Of a DNA stretch of 64,000 nt, positions 45,357 to 54,249 are shown in pieces. The notes under the pieces are model-generated. The model worked only from the letters and a program-made list of their open reading frames with translations. It was not told the origin of the DNA and did no database searches. The DNA is from Bacillota bacterium (lineage in GTDB: Bacteria > Bacillota > Clostridia > Lachnospirales > Lachnospiraceae). A program made the position numbers and the translations under genes. Positions within the stretch are counted from its first letter, which is position 1, and each line of letters starts with the position of its first letter. The stretch spans positions 1-64,000 of the forward strand of contig JAEWAK010000051.1 of NCBI GenBank assembly GCA_023391695.1. Direction: 5' to 3'.

Positions 45357-45441
45357 CCGGTTGAAACTGTTTACAATTCAGGGATAAGAACAAGAAAAAC
45401 GTATGCTTTGACGAACCGAAGCCAGAGAAGTGGCCGTAATG

Positions 45442-45600
45442 CAGGGAAGTGTGGGGAAAAAGCGCCTTCACATATATTATTTAGATGCCGGATGTGGGGC
45501 ATCATGACAGGAAGGTTGAAAGAAATATACTTTCAGCCTCAAAAATTTGTGCCTGTGACCCTTAAGGCACAAATTCAGATGCGCAAAATACATGCGCAGG
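45442..45600 (+). repeat. Concatenated-hairpin repeat (family M, copy 4)
   Basis: Modules in order: GAAGTGTGG with CCTTCACA, GATGCC with GGCATC (45484-45503), GGTTGAAAG with CTTTCAGCC (45514-45538), AATTTGTGCC with GGCACAAATT (45544-45575), and ATGCGCA with TGCGCA (45579-45598). The joint GGCATCATGACAGGAAGG parallels GGCATCATGGCGGGAAGG of copy 3. It ends four bases before the ribosome site of glyS. The last two hairpins are absent from other copies. Confidence 0.85.
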
Positions 45601-45613
45601 AATGGAGGAAGAG

Positions 45614-47002
45614 ATGGAAAAAACAATGGAGAAAATTGTTGCCTTAGCAAAGGCAAGAGGATTTGTATACCCGGGATCAGAAATATACGGCGGTCTCGCT
45701 AATACCTGGGACTACGGTAATCTGGGTGTGGAATTAAAAAATAACGTAAAAAAAGCCTGGTGGTCAAAATTTATTCAGCAGAATCCTTATAATGTAGGGG
45801 TTGACTGTGCAATATTAATGAATCCGCAGACCTGGGTGGCTTCCGGACACCTCGGAAGTTTTTCGGATCCCCTTATGGACTGCAAGGAATGCCACGAAAG
45901 ATTCCGTGCCGATAAATTAATCGAAGATTATGCCCAGGACCACGGCATTACTTTTGAAAGTTCCGTAGATGCCTGGTCCCATGAAGAAATGGCAGGATAT
46001 ATAGAAGAACATAGTATAAGTTGTCCAACATGTGGAAAACATAATTTTACTGACATCCGTCAATTTAACTTAATGTTTAAAACTTTCCAGGGAGTTACCG
46101 AGGATGCCAAGAATGTTGTTTACTTAAGGCCGGAAACCGCTCAGGGCATCTTTGTTAATTTTAAAAACGTGTTAAGAACCTCCAGAAAGAAGATACCCTT
46201 TGGTATCGGCCAGGTCGGCAAGTCTTTCCGTAATGAAATTACCCCCGGAAATTTTACTTTCCGGACCAGGGAATTTGAACAGATGGAACTGGAATTCTTC
46301 TGTGAACCGGATACGGATCTGGAATGGTTTGCATACTGGAAACAGTTCTGTATCGACTGGCTGAGAGCGCTGGGAATGAAAGACGAAGATATGCGTGTCC
46401 GTGACCACGAGGCAGCGGAACTTTCCTTTTACAGTAAAGCAACTACCGACATTGAATTCCTTTTCCCCTTTGGCTGGGGTGAGTTATGGGGTATTGCTGA
46501 CAGGACCGACTATGACCTGACACAGCATCAGAATGTATCCAAGGAAGACCTGGCGTATTTTGATGATGAGAAAAAGATCAAGTATGTTCCTTATGTCATT
46601 GAACCGTCTCTGGGTGCAGACCGGGTTACCCTTGCATTCCTCTGCGGTGCTTATGATGAAGAAGAAATCGGGGAAGGCGATGTTCGTACCGTACTGCATT
46701 TCCATCCGGCACTGGCACCGGTTAAAATCGGTGTGCTGCCCCTTTCCAAGAAATTGTCCGAAGGAGCGGAAAAAATATTTGCCGAACTCAGCAAAACCTA
46801 TAACTGCGAATTCGATGACAGGGGCAACATAGGAAAACGTTACAGAAGACAGGATGAAATCGGTACCCCGTTCTGTGTAACCTATGATTTTGAATCGGAG
46901 ACAGATGGATCCGTAACCGTCCGGGACCGTGATACCATGGAACAGGACAGAATCAAAATAACGGATTTAAAGGCATATTTCGAGAAGAAGTTTGAATTTT
47001 AA
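45614..47002 (+). CDS. glyS: Glycyl-tRNA synthetase, single-chain type
   Basis: Class II synthetase of the homodimeric (eukaryote/archaeal-like) type common in Firmicutes. It starts MEKTMEKIVALAKARGFVYP; motif 2 region is GQVGKSFRNEITPGNFTFRTREFEQME (seen as FRNEITPGNFTFRTREF), and motif 3 is GADRVTLAF near residue 330. A zinc-like CKEC...CPTC pair lies around residues 93-140. ATG 45614 is five bases after GGAGG; ATG 45602 overlaps it. Repeat M4 lies directly upstream. No T-box was seen. Confidence 0.96.
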   Translation: MEKTMEKIVALAKARGFVYPGSEIYGGLANTWDYGNLGVELKNNVKKAWWSKFIQQNPYNVGVDCAILMNPQTWVASGHLGSFSDPLMDCKECHERFRADKLIEDYAQDHGITFESSVDAWSHEEMAGYIEEHSISCPTCGKHNFTDIRQFNLMFKTFQGVTEDAKNVVYLRPETAQGIFVNFKNVLRTSRKKIPFGIGQVGKSFRNEITPGNFTFRTREFEQMELEFFCEPDTDLEWFAYWKQFCIDWLRALGMKDEDMRVRDHEAAELSFYSKATTDIEFLFPFGWGELWGIADRTDYDLTQHQNVSKEDLAYFDDEKKIKYVPYVIEPSLGADRVTLAFLCGAYDEEEIGEGDVRTVLHFHPALAPVKIGVLPLSKKLSEGAEKIFAELSKTYNCEFDDRGNIGKRYRRQDEIGTPFCVTYDFESETDGSVTVRDRDTMEQDRIKITDLKAYFEKKFEF

Positions 47003-47104
47003 AAAAAGAAAATAATTATTTCTTATTTAGAAAAGTTATGATATAATGTTAAATGGCGACTAGAAAGTCAATATTATGAAATATTTTAGGAGGTTAATAC
47101 TAAA

Positions 47105-49726
47105 ATGGCAAAATGGGTATATTTGTTCAAAGAAGGTAAGGCAGATATGAAGAATCTGCTTGGCGGTAAAGGAGCTAACTTAGCAGAAATGACTAATTTA
47201 GGACTTCCTATTCCTCAGGGCTTTACCGTAACTACAGAAGCTTGTACTGATTACTATAACAGCGGTAAGAAAATTACAGACGAAATAAAGGGACAGATTT
47301 TTGATGCTTTAAAGATTCTGGAAGAGCAGCAGGGTAAGAAATTCGGAGATACTGAAAATCCTTTATTAGTATCCGTTCGTTCCGGTGCCAGAGCTTCCAT
47401 GCCCGGTATGATGGATACCATCCTCAATCTGGGATTAACTGATGTTGCAGTGGAAGGCTTTGCAAAGAAGACTGGAAACCCAAGATTTGCATATGATTCA
47501 TACAGAAGATTTATCCAGATGTTCTCTGACGTAGTAATGGAAATCAGCAAGGCAAAATTTGAAAGAGTATTAGACGAAATCAAAGAAAAGAAAGGTGTTC
47601 AATATGACACGGATCTTACTGCTGATGATTTAAAAGATGTAATTACACAGTTCAAAGCATTATACAAAGCAGAAAAAGGTACGGATTTTCCCCAGGAGCC
47701 GACGGAACAGTTAATCGAAGCCGTAACCGCCGTATTCCGTTCCTGGGACAACCCTCGTGCTATTTACTATAGAAGAATGAATGATATCCCTGGTGACTGG
47801 GGAACAGCTGTTAACGTTCAGGCCATGGTATTCGGTAACATGGGTGATACATCCGGTACCGGTGTTGCATTTACCCGTAATCCATCCACCGGTGAAGCTA
47901 AGATCTACGGTGAATACTTAATCAATGCCCAGGGCGAAGACGTTGTTGCCGGAATCAGAACTCCTCAGCCTATTACCAAGCTGGAAGAGGATATGCCGGA
48001 AGTTTTCAAGGAATTCATGAGAATTGCTACTTTGCTTGAGAATCACTACAGAGATATGCAGGACATGGAATTCACCATTGAAGATAAAAAACTTTACTTC
48101 TTACAGACTCGTAACGGTAAGAGAACAGCTCCTGCAGCTCTTCAGATTGCCTGCGATTTAGTAGATGAAGGAAAAATCACAAAAGAACAGGCTATCGCCA
48201 GAATTGAAGCAAAATCCTTAGATCAGTTATTACATCCCGGATTTGATACAAAAGCTTTAAAAGCAGCTACTCCTGTTGGAAAAGCTCTTCCTGCATCCCC
48301 TGGTGCAGCAGCCGGTAGAGTTTACTTTACGGCTGATGATGCAAAAAATCATCATGAAAAAGGCGAAAGAGTTATCCTTGTCCGTCTTGAAACATCACCG
48401 GAAGACATTGAAGGTATGCATGCAGCGGAAGGTATCTTAACCGTTCGCGGCGGTATGACTTCCCATGCAGCCGTTGTTGCCCGTGGTATGGGTACTGCTT
48501 GTGTATCCGGCTGCGGTGAAATAGGCATCGATGAAGAAGCTAAATTCTTTACACTCGGTGGACAGACTGTAAAAGAAGGAGATTACATCTCTCTTGACGG
48601 TTCTACCGGTAACATCTACGTTGGAGACATCCCTACGGTAGAAGCAGCTATCAGCGGTAATTTTGATAGAATTATGACATGGGCTGATGAAATCAGAACT
48701 TTAAAGGTAAGAACCAATGCGGATACTCCTGCCGATGCAGCGAATGCTGTTAAATTCGGTGCGGAAGGTATCGGTCTTTGCCGTACGGAGCACATGTTCT
48801 TTGAAGGCGAAAGAATTCATAAGATCAGAAAGATGATTCTTTCCAAAACGGTAGAAGCAAGAGAAGCAGCTCTTAACCAATTAATTCCTTTCCAAAAGGG
48901 AGATTTCAAGGGTATTTATGAAGTTATGGAAGGAAGACCGGTTACGATCCGTTTCTTAGATCCTCCGTTACATGAATTCGTACCTACAGAAGATGCCGAT
49001 ATTGCAGCACTTGCTAAAGATATGGGTCTTTCTGTTGAAGAAGTAAAAGCTACCTGCGATTCCTTACATGAATTCAATCCTATGATGGGACACAGAGGCT
49101 GCCGTCTTGCCGTAACTTATCCTGAAATCGCTAAGATGCAGACAAGAGCCGTTATGGAAGCAGCGATCGAAGTAAAACAGGAAAAAGGTTTTGATATCGT
49201 TCCTGAAATCATGATCCCGCTAGTTGGCGAGAAGAGAGAATTAAAATTCGTAAAAGATGTAGTGGTTGAAACTGCAGAAGCTGTTAAGAAAGAAAAAGGC
49301 GTTGATATCGAATATCACATCGGTACTATGATCGAAATTCCTCGTGCAGCTTTACTTGCTGATGAAATTGCTGAAGAAGCTGAATTCTTCTCCTTCGGTA
49401 CCAACGACTTAACACAGATGACCTTCGGTTTCTCCCGTGATGACGCCGGTAAGTTCTTAGATGCTTACTACACCAACAAGATTTTCGAATCCGATCCATT
49501 CGCAAGACTTGATCAGGACGGTGTTGGCCAGTTAGTACAGATGGCAGCTGAAAAAGGACGGGGGACAAGACCTGAAATCAAACTTGGTATCTGCGGAGAA
49601 CACGGCGGAGATCCTTCCACCGTTGAATTCTGCCACAAAGTAGGTCTTAACTATGTATCCTGCTCACCTTTCCGTGTGCCGATCGCAAGACTTGCTGCAG
49701 CACAAGCGGTATTGTCAAGTAAGTAA
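47105..49726 (+). CDS. ppdK: Pyruvate, phosphate dikinase
   Basis: Interconverts pyruvate, ATP and phosphate with phosphoenolpyruvate, AMP and pyrophosphate; in clostridia it commonly works in glycolysis. The N-terminal ATP-grasp domain begins GGKGANLAEMTNLGLP; the central phosphohistidine is in GGMTSHAAVVARG near residue 454; the C-terminal PEP-binding barrel ends GICGEHGGDP with the catalytic Cys. The 873-residue length is typical. AGGAGG lies ten bases upstream. A TATAAT at 47042 with a weak -35 is the likely promoter. Codon use is more biased than its neighbours, consistent with high expression. Confidence 0.98.
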   Translation: MAKWVYLFKEGKADMKNLLGGKGANLAEMTNLGLPIPQGFTVTTEACTDYYNSGKKITDEIKGQIFDALKILEEQQGKKFGDTENPLLVSVRSGARASMPGMMDTILNLGLTDVAVEGFAKKTGNPRFAYDSYRRFIQMFSDVVMEISKAKFERVLDEIKEKKGVQYDTDLTADDLKDVITQFKALYKAEKGTDFPQEPTEQLIEAVTAVFRSWDNPRAIYYRRMNDIPGDWGTAVNVQAMVFGNMGDTSGTGVAFTRNPSTGEAKIYGEYLINAQGEDVVAGIRTPQPITKLEEDMPEVFKEFMRIATLLENHYRDMQDMEFTIEDKKLYFLQTRNGKRTAPAALQIACDLVDEGKITKEQAIARIEAKSLDQLLHPGFDTKALKAATPVGKALPASPGAAAGRVYFTADDAKNHHEKGERVILVRLETSPEDIEGMHAAEGILTVRGGMTSHAAVVARGMGTACVSGCGEIGIDEEAKFFTLGGQTVKEGDYISLDGSTGNIYVGDIPTVEAAISGNFDRIMTWADEIRTLKVRTNADTPADAANAVKFGAEGIGLCRTEHMFFEGERIHKIRKMILSKTVEAREAALNQLIPFQKGDFKGIYEVMEGRPVTIRFLDPPLHEFVPTEDADIAALAKDMGLSVEEVKATCDSLHEFNPMMGHRGCRLAVTYPEIAKMQTRAVMEAAIEVKQEKGFDIVPEIMIPLVGEKRELKFVKDVVVETAEAVKKEKGVDIEYHIGTMIEIPRAALLADEIAEEAEFFSFGTNDLTQMTFGFSRDDAGKFLDAYYTNKIFESDPFARLDQDGVGQLVQMAAEKGRGTRPEIKLGICGEHGGDPSTVEFCHKVGLNYVSCSPFRVPIARLAAAQAVLSSK

Positions 49727-49778
49727 AAATCAATTATGATATTAGCACCTGACGGTGTGAATTAAATAAGAGATAAAT

Positions 49779-49822
49779 AGAGCCCCATATTAGCTATGAA
49801 AATAGTTGGTATGGGGCTCTTT
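49779..49822 (+). terminator. Terminator of ppdK
   Basis: AGAGCCCCATA pairs with TATGGGGCTCT and is followed by TTTATG. It lies 52 bases after the stop codon. Confidence 0.85.
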
Positions 49823-50133
49823 ATGTCTGAGATAAGCAAGTGGGTACAGTTGTGCAAGAATGCAACATCAAATATATCATATCCAACTCATCCTAATGTT
49901 AATTCATTAGCTCTTGCACAAAGAAAAGCATTTGATTTTGCCGAAATTGGAGAATACAAAAAATCAGTTGCGGATATATTGAAATAGCAGGCAGAGTTGG
50001 TTATGAGGTGGATTTTTCGGATGTTGGACAGGATGAAATGATAAGAGCAAGTGCAGAGGCATTTCATAAAGGATATAAATTAATGAATAATCTATTTTTA
50101 AAAATTACGAAGCCTATTGACTTGAATGAGTAA
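49823..50133 (+). pseudogene. Frameshifted small gene, family not recognised
   Basis: A frame from ATG 49823 encodes MSEISKWVQLCKNATSN... and stops at 49985. An overlapping frame then continues EIAGRVGYEVDFSDVGQDEM... to TAA at 50131. The two pieces read like one protein of about 100 residues broken by a single frameshift near 49975-49985. The start abuts the ppdK terminator, with no ribosome site, which also suggests a truncated 5' end. I cannot name the family. Confidence 0.4.
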
Positions 50134-50210
50134 AAAAAATCGCCTATCTATCATTCCGCACCATACAGGCCGTTCTCAACAACAAATAATTGATATAAAA
50201 CTAATAAATG

Positions 50211-50236
50211 AAAAGAGGACATTGCGCCCTCTTTTT
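50211..50236 (+). terminator. Terminator-like hairpin
   Basis: AAAAGAGG pairs with CCTCTTTT around a nine-base loop and is followed by TTGGG. It follows the broken gene by about 80 bases. A 62-residue frame at 50126-50314 crossing it is not considered real. Confidence 0.6.
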
Positions 50237-50310
50237 GGGATACAGCCTGCACTGTTGGAACGAAATATAGAGCACCCCATCAGGAACTTAAAATTTTATT
50301 CTTTTCATGA

Positions 50311-50339
50311 TTGATAATAAAATTTTGTGCTGATATAAT
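50311..50339 (+). promoter_or_regulatory. Promoter of the cardiolipin synthase gene
   Basis: TTGATA at 50311 and TATAAT at 50334 are spaced by 17 bases, 25 bases upstream of the start codon. Confidence 0.8.
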
Positions 50340-50363
50340 AGTTATTTAAAAGGATGTGAAATT

Positions 50364-51890
50364 ATGAGGAAGGTATTGGAAACTATTTTAAATCGTATGG
50401 TAATCGTGATACTTTTAGTTGCGGTACAGTTTGTTTTTATAATGGTTGAGATATTTAAACTTAGTAACTATTATATGCTGATTTCAATTCTATTTCGATG
50501 TATCAGTTTTTTGGTAGTGTTTTGGATTGTATGCCAGGAGGATATCCGGCCTGAAGTAAAAATCGCATGGATCGTTCCTATATTGCTCTTTCCTCTTTTT
50601 GGCGGTCTGATGTACCTGTTATATGGAAATAGCTATGTACCGAGAAAAATCAGATTGAAACTGGATGAAACGGTGAATACTACAAGTCTGCTTCTGAAAC
50701 AAAATGAGGAGGATAAAACTGTTTTTGATGAAAGTAACAGGAATGCCGGTGAGATGAAGTATCTGTGTAACATAGGATATCCAATATATAAAGACGCTCA
50801 CATGGTTTATTATGAATCCGGAGAAAAGTATTGGGAAGATTTGCTGGTCGAATTGGATAAAGCGGATAAGTTTATTTTTCTGGAATACTTTATTATTGAC
50901 GAAGGAGAAATGTGGAATTCCATCTATAAAATATTGAAACGAAAGGTGCAGGAAGGCGTTGAGGTACGCCTTTTGTATGATGATATCGGAAGTGTATTTC
51001 ATCTCCCTGCGGATTTTGCGGCAAGGCTGGAAAAGGAAGGACTTCACTGTTTGGCGTTTAACAGACTTTTTCCTTTGATGAGTGTAATCCAAAATAACAG
51101 GGATCATAGGAAAATAGCCGTAATTGACGGCAAAGCGGCATTTACGGGTGGAATTAATCTTGCGGATGAGTATATAAATCATACCCATCCCCACGGTCAC
51201 TGGAAGGATACCGGCATAAAAGTCTGCGGTGAAGCAGTTTGGAGTTTTACCGTAATGTTTCTCCAGATGTGGAGTATTTCCGGGAGAACTGATGAGGATT
51301 ATACGGTTTACCACACCGAAAGCAGATTAAGTTTTAGCGACAATGGCTGGATTCAGCCTTTTGGCGATATTCCATATCTGAACGAGCGGATCGGCGAGAA
51401 AGTTTACCTTACTATCATTAATAATGCGCAAAAATATTTATACATTTATACACCGTATCTTATTATTGGGAACGATATGATAAGATCTTTAATTCGGGCC
51501 GCCGAGAGGGGAGTGGATGTCAGAATAGTAACACCGGGTATTCCTGACAAGAAATCTGTTTATTGGCTGACCCAGTCTTATTATAAGGTATTAGTAGAGG
51601 GGAATGTAAAAATATTGCAATATACACCCGGTTTCATACACGCAAAATGTATATTGTCCGATGATTATAAGGCGGTAATTGGTACGATTAATTTTGATTA
51701 CCGGAGCTTTATGCACCATTTTGAATGCGGTGCCGTAATATACGGAGCCGGTATTTGTAAAGATATAAAAGAGGATATGATAAGGACCTTCGGCAAATGC
51801 GAAGTGATTACCAAGGAATGGTTTGCAAAGAAGCATATCAGATGGCGTATTTTTGGACCTGTCCTTAAATTACTGTCTCCCCTGTTTTAA
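50364..51890 (+). CDS. cls: Cardiolipin synthase, phospholipase D family
   Basis: Membrane enzyme joining two phosphatidylglycerol molecules to cardiolipin. Two N-terminal transmembrane helices (about 10-30 and 36-54) form the PLDc_N domain, with a further hydrophobic stretch near 70-90. Two HxKxxxxD catalytic motifs are present: HRKIAVID near residue 250 and HAKCILSD near 425, each followed by the usual G-G-I-N or G-T-I-N-F-D segment. The 508 residues match the family. AAAGGATGTG precedes ATG. It is flanked by broken genes, in an apparently unstable region. Confidence 0.94.
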   Translation: MRKVLETILNRMVIVILLVAVQFVFIMVEIFKLSNYYMLISILFRCISFLVVFWIVCQEDIRPEVKIAWIVPILLFPLFGGLMYLLYGNSYVPRKIRLKLDETVNTTSLLLKQNEEDKTVFDESNRNAGEMKYLCNIGYPIYKDAHMVYYESGEKYWEDLLVELDKADKFIFLEYFIIDEGEMWNSIYKILKRKVQEGVEVRLLYDDIGSVFHLPADFAARLEKEGLHCLAFNRLFPLMSVIQNNRDHRKIAVIDGKAAFTGGINLADEYINHTHPHGHWKDTGIKVCGEAVWSFTVMFLQMWSISGRTDEDYTVYHTESRLSFSDNGWIQPFGDIPYLNERIGEKVYLTIINNAQKYLYIYTPYLIIGNDMIRSLIRAAERGVDVRIVTPGIPDKKSVYWLTQSYYKVLVEGNVKILQYTPGFIHAKCILSDDYKAVIGTINFDYRSFMHHFECGAVIYGAGICKDIKEDMIRTFGKCEVITKEWFAKKHIRWRIFGPVLKLLSPLF

Positions 51891-51939
51891 ACCCGATGGA
51901 ATTGATTGAAAATAGCAGAGATATATTTATAAAAGTTAA

Positions 51940-52101
51940 AAAATATGCCAGGAATATGGGGGAACATGGTTCCAAGCCGGTATTTTATCAGGAAGCATGT
52001 ATGTTATCCGTCTTATTTTCGGCACCCCAATCGGCAGTTTGTCGGATAAAAGAGGAACACTTACCGTATTAAAGTACGGCTTAATGCTTTATCCGTTTAC
52101 A
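51940..52101 (+). pseudogene. Fragment of an MFS transporter gene
   Basis: In one frame the translation reads YGGTWFQAGILSGSMYVIRL and then FGTPIGSLSDKRG, ending KYGLMLYPF. This is the helix 1-2 region of a major facilitator, including its loop 2-3 signature G-x-x-x-D-x-x-G. Both ends are missing and the frame runs into the ribosome site of the next gene. Confidence 0.5.
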
Positions 52102-52120
52102 GAGAGGAGGAGTGTAAATT

Positions 52121-52618
52121 ATGGATAATGTTATATTTGAAGAAGTAAAAGAGGAACATACACAGGAACTGCTGGATATTTATACATATTATGTATTAAA
52201 TACCACTGCGACATTTCACGATCATGCCATAACAATGGATGAAATGAAGGAGTTGATTTTTTTCGAGAATCCGGTATATAAAACGTTTATAATCCGGATT
52301 GACGAAGTTATTTGCGGTTATGTAATCTTAACACAGCATAAAAAGAGAGAAGCCTATAATAAAACAGCCGAGGTGACCGTTTACCTAAGGGATGGATATG
52401 CCGGAAAGGGCATTGGAACAAAAGCAGTAGAGTATATAGAGAAATATGCTAAAACAGTTAATATGCATGTCCTGGTTGCAACGATCTGCGGACAGAATGA
52501 AAACAGCATCAATCTTTTTAAACATTGCGGTTATTTTAAATGTGCTCATTTTAAGGAAGTAGGAAGAAAGTTCGGACAGGTACTGGATGTAGTAGCTTTT
52601 GAAAAAATATTGGACTAG
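52121..52618 (+). CDS. GNAT family N-acetyltransferase
   Basis: 165 residues, acetyl-CoA-dependent transferase fold. The N-terminus EEHTQELLDIYTYYVLNTTATF resembles phosphinothricin acetyltransferase-like (PAT) proteins (seen as ELLDIYTYYV and TTATFH). The acetyl-CoA loop is RDGYAGKGIGTKAVEY (Q/R-x-x-G-x-G/A), followed by VATICGQNENSINLFKHCGY. GAGGAGG precedes ATG. The acceptor is unknown. Downstream hairpin at 52622 ends the transcript. Confidence 0.88.
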   Translation: MDNVIFEEVKEEHTQELLDIYTYYVLNTTATFHDHAITMDEMKELIFFENPVYKTFIIRIDEVICGYVILTQHKKREAYNKTAEVTVYLRDGYAGKGIGTKAVEYIEKYAKTVNMHVLVATICGQNENSINLFKHCGYFKCAHFKEVGRKFGQVLDVVAFEKILD

Positions 52619-52621
52619 TGT

Positions 52622-52665
52622 TTCACCCTCTTTTTATTTGGCAACTGCAAATAAGAGAGGGTGAA
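52622..52665 (+). terminator. Terminator-like hairpin after GNAT gene
   Basis: TTCACCCTC pairs with GAGGGTGAA, and TATTTG with CAAATA inside it. An A/T-rich tail follows. Confidence 0.65.
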
Positions 52666-52858
52666 GTATTATATATTATTTTTTAACCTTAAAGGTATGT
52701 CCTGCGAATATCCGCTTTGACTTGAATAAAAAATTTATTATGGTATTATTAAAAATAATAAAAGTTTAATCTAAAATAAATTAGAAAAATATTGGACAAA
52801 TGGGGCGTGACAATACGGTGCTGGAAGTTGTGTTTAGCAATAGTGTAAAGGGAGCCGT

Positions 52859-52948
52859 AAAGATGGCTAAATCCGTCTTTATAAAATTATATTTAATTAT
52901 TCCGGTTCCAGGAACTCTTTCCAGTCAAATACGGCATCTACGGACTGG
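52859..52948 (+). other. Two hairpins upstream of the DUF362 gene
   Basis: AAAGATGG with CCGTCTTT (52859-52880) and CCAGTC with GACTGG (52921-52948) lie in the leader of the next gene. The stretch 52666-52858 is AT-rich and carries the 17-mer GAATATCCGCTTTGACT near 52706, also found at 37555; otherwise nothing is recognised in the 370-base gap. Confidence 0.35.
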
Positions 52949-52988
52949 ATTGCTGTAAAATTTGATAAAACAGAAAGGATGTGTTAAT

Positions 52989-54065
52989 ATGGCGGATATT
53001 TTTATAAACTATGGTACCAATTTACAGAAAACGACCTATGAGTTAATGGAGGCGGCCAAAATCTCGGACAGCCTGAATCCTGCCATGAAAATCGGCATAA
53101 AGCCAAATCTGGTTGTATCCCGCCCCGCCGAACACGGTGCCACCACCCACCCTGAAATCGTAGAAGGTATCATTCGTTATTTACAGGACTTTGGTATACA
53201 TAATATTACCATTCTGGAAGGCTCGTGGGTGGGAGATAATACACAGCTTGCCTTTAAGAACTGCGGTTATACCGCTTTTTCGGAAAAGTATGGCGTAAAA
53301 CTCCTTGACACCAAGAAAGACAAAGCTACGCAGGTTAAAAGCGGGGACATTTCCCTGAATGTCTGTGAAAGCGCTCTTTATGTTGATTATCTGATTAATG
53401 TACCTGTCCTGAAAGGACACTGTCAGACCGGTATGACCTGCTGCATGAAGAATCTGAAAGGCTGTATACCGGACAGTGAAAAAAGGCGTTACCATACCAT
53501 GGGACTGGACAAACCCATAGCATTATTAAATACGGTTCTGCGCCCGGCATTGCACATTGTGGATTCTGTCTGCGGTGACTTATCCTTTGAAGAAGGGGGA
53601 AATCCGGTTATTGCAAACCGGATTATGCTCGGGTTTGATCCGGTGGTGCTGGATTCCTATGGCGCACAGTTAATGGGCTTTCATCCGGACGAAATCGGGT
53701 ATCTGCGCCTTGGGAAAAATTACGGGATCGGCAGCTATGCCGATGCAGGTACGGAAATTATTGAATTGAACGCAGACCACCGTCCCAGGATGAGTATAAC
53801 CAACAGCACTACTGTGAAAAGCTTAAGTAAATATATAGAAGCCGACAGTGCCTGTTCCGCCTGTTATGCCGCACTTATCTATGCCCTTGACAAAGCTGGC
53901 GGTATTAAGGGGAAAAGTATTAAGATCGGGCAGGGCTACCGGAATAAAACTCCTGGCGGAATCGGTGTGGGTAACTGTACGGCCGGCTGTGAGCATTATG
54001 TTAAGGGCTGTCCACCTAAGGCCAGTGATATTGTAGAAATGATTCACAGGGAGAAACGGGGTTAA
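52989..54065 (+). CDS. DUF362 domain protein, putative Fe-S protein
   Basis: 358 residues. The DUF362 core covers residues 30-260 (KPNLVVSRPAEHGATTHPEI near 39-58; NVPVLKGHCQTGMTCCMKNL near 140-159). The C-terminal part is cysteine-rich: CSAC near 290 and C-x3-C-x6-C in NCTAGCEHYVKGCPP near the end, possibly binding a metal cluster. ATG 52989 has AAAGGATG about eight bases upstream; the longer TTG start at 52962 is rejected. It has no signal peptide. The function of this family is not established. Confidence 0.85.
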   Translation: MADIFINYGTNLQKTTYELMEAAKISDSLNPAMKIGIKPNLVVSRPAEHGATTHPEIVEGIIRYLQDFGIHNITILEGSWVGDNTQLAFKNCGYTAFSEKYGVKLLDTKKDKATQVKSGDISLNVCESALYVDYLINVPVLKGHCQTGMTCCMKNLKGCIPDSEKRRYHTMGLDKPIALLNTVLRPALHIVDSVCGDLSFEEGGNPVIANRIMLGFDPVVLDSYGAQLMGFHPDEIGYLRLGKNYGIGSYADAGTEIIELNADHRPRMSITNSTTVKSLSKYIEADSACSACYAALIYALDKAGGIKGKSIKIGQGYRNKTPGGIGVGNCTAGCEHYVKGCPPKASDIVEMIHREKRG

Positions 54066-54249
54066 ACTGTAAGTTGATAAAAATGATAAATTATGGAAAG
54101 AACTGAAAATTATAATCTTAAGGGCATTATTAAAGTCAAAAAATTATAATAAATTAGGATTTTTGATTTACTGGTATTAAAAGTTTGGCAAAGATAATAA
54201 TTAATGTTCCGGATAAAGGCAATTAGATTAATTAAAGGATGAATTAACA

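Noticed and set aside
45357..45613. T-box leader for glyS, or a small gene at 45408-45647
   Set aside because: The hairpins belong to repeat M4, the conserved T-box sequence is absent, and the small frame runs through the repeat into glyS in another frame.
50126..50314. 62-residue open frame
   Set aside because: It crosses a terminator-like hairpin and lacks a ribosome site and family features.
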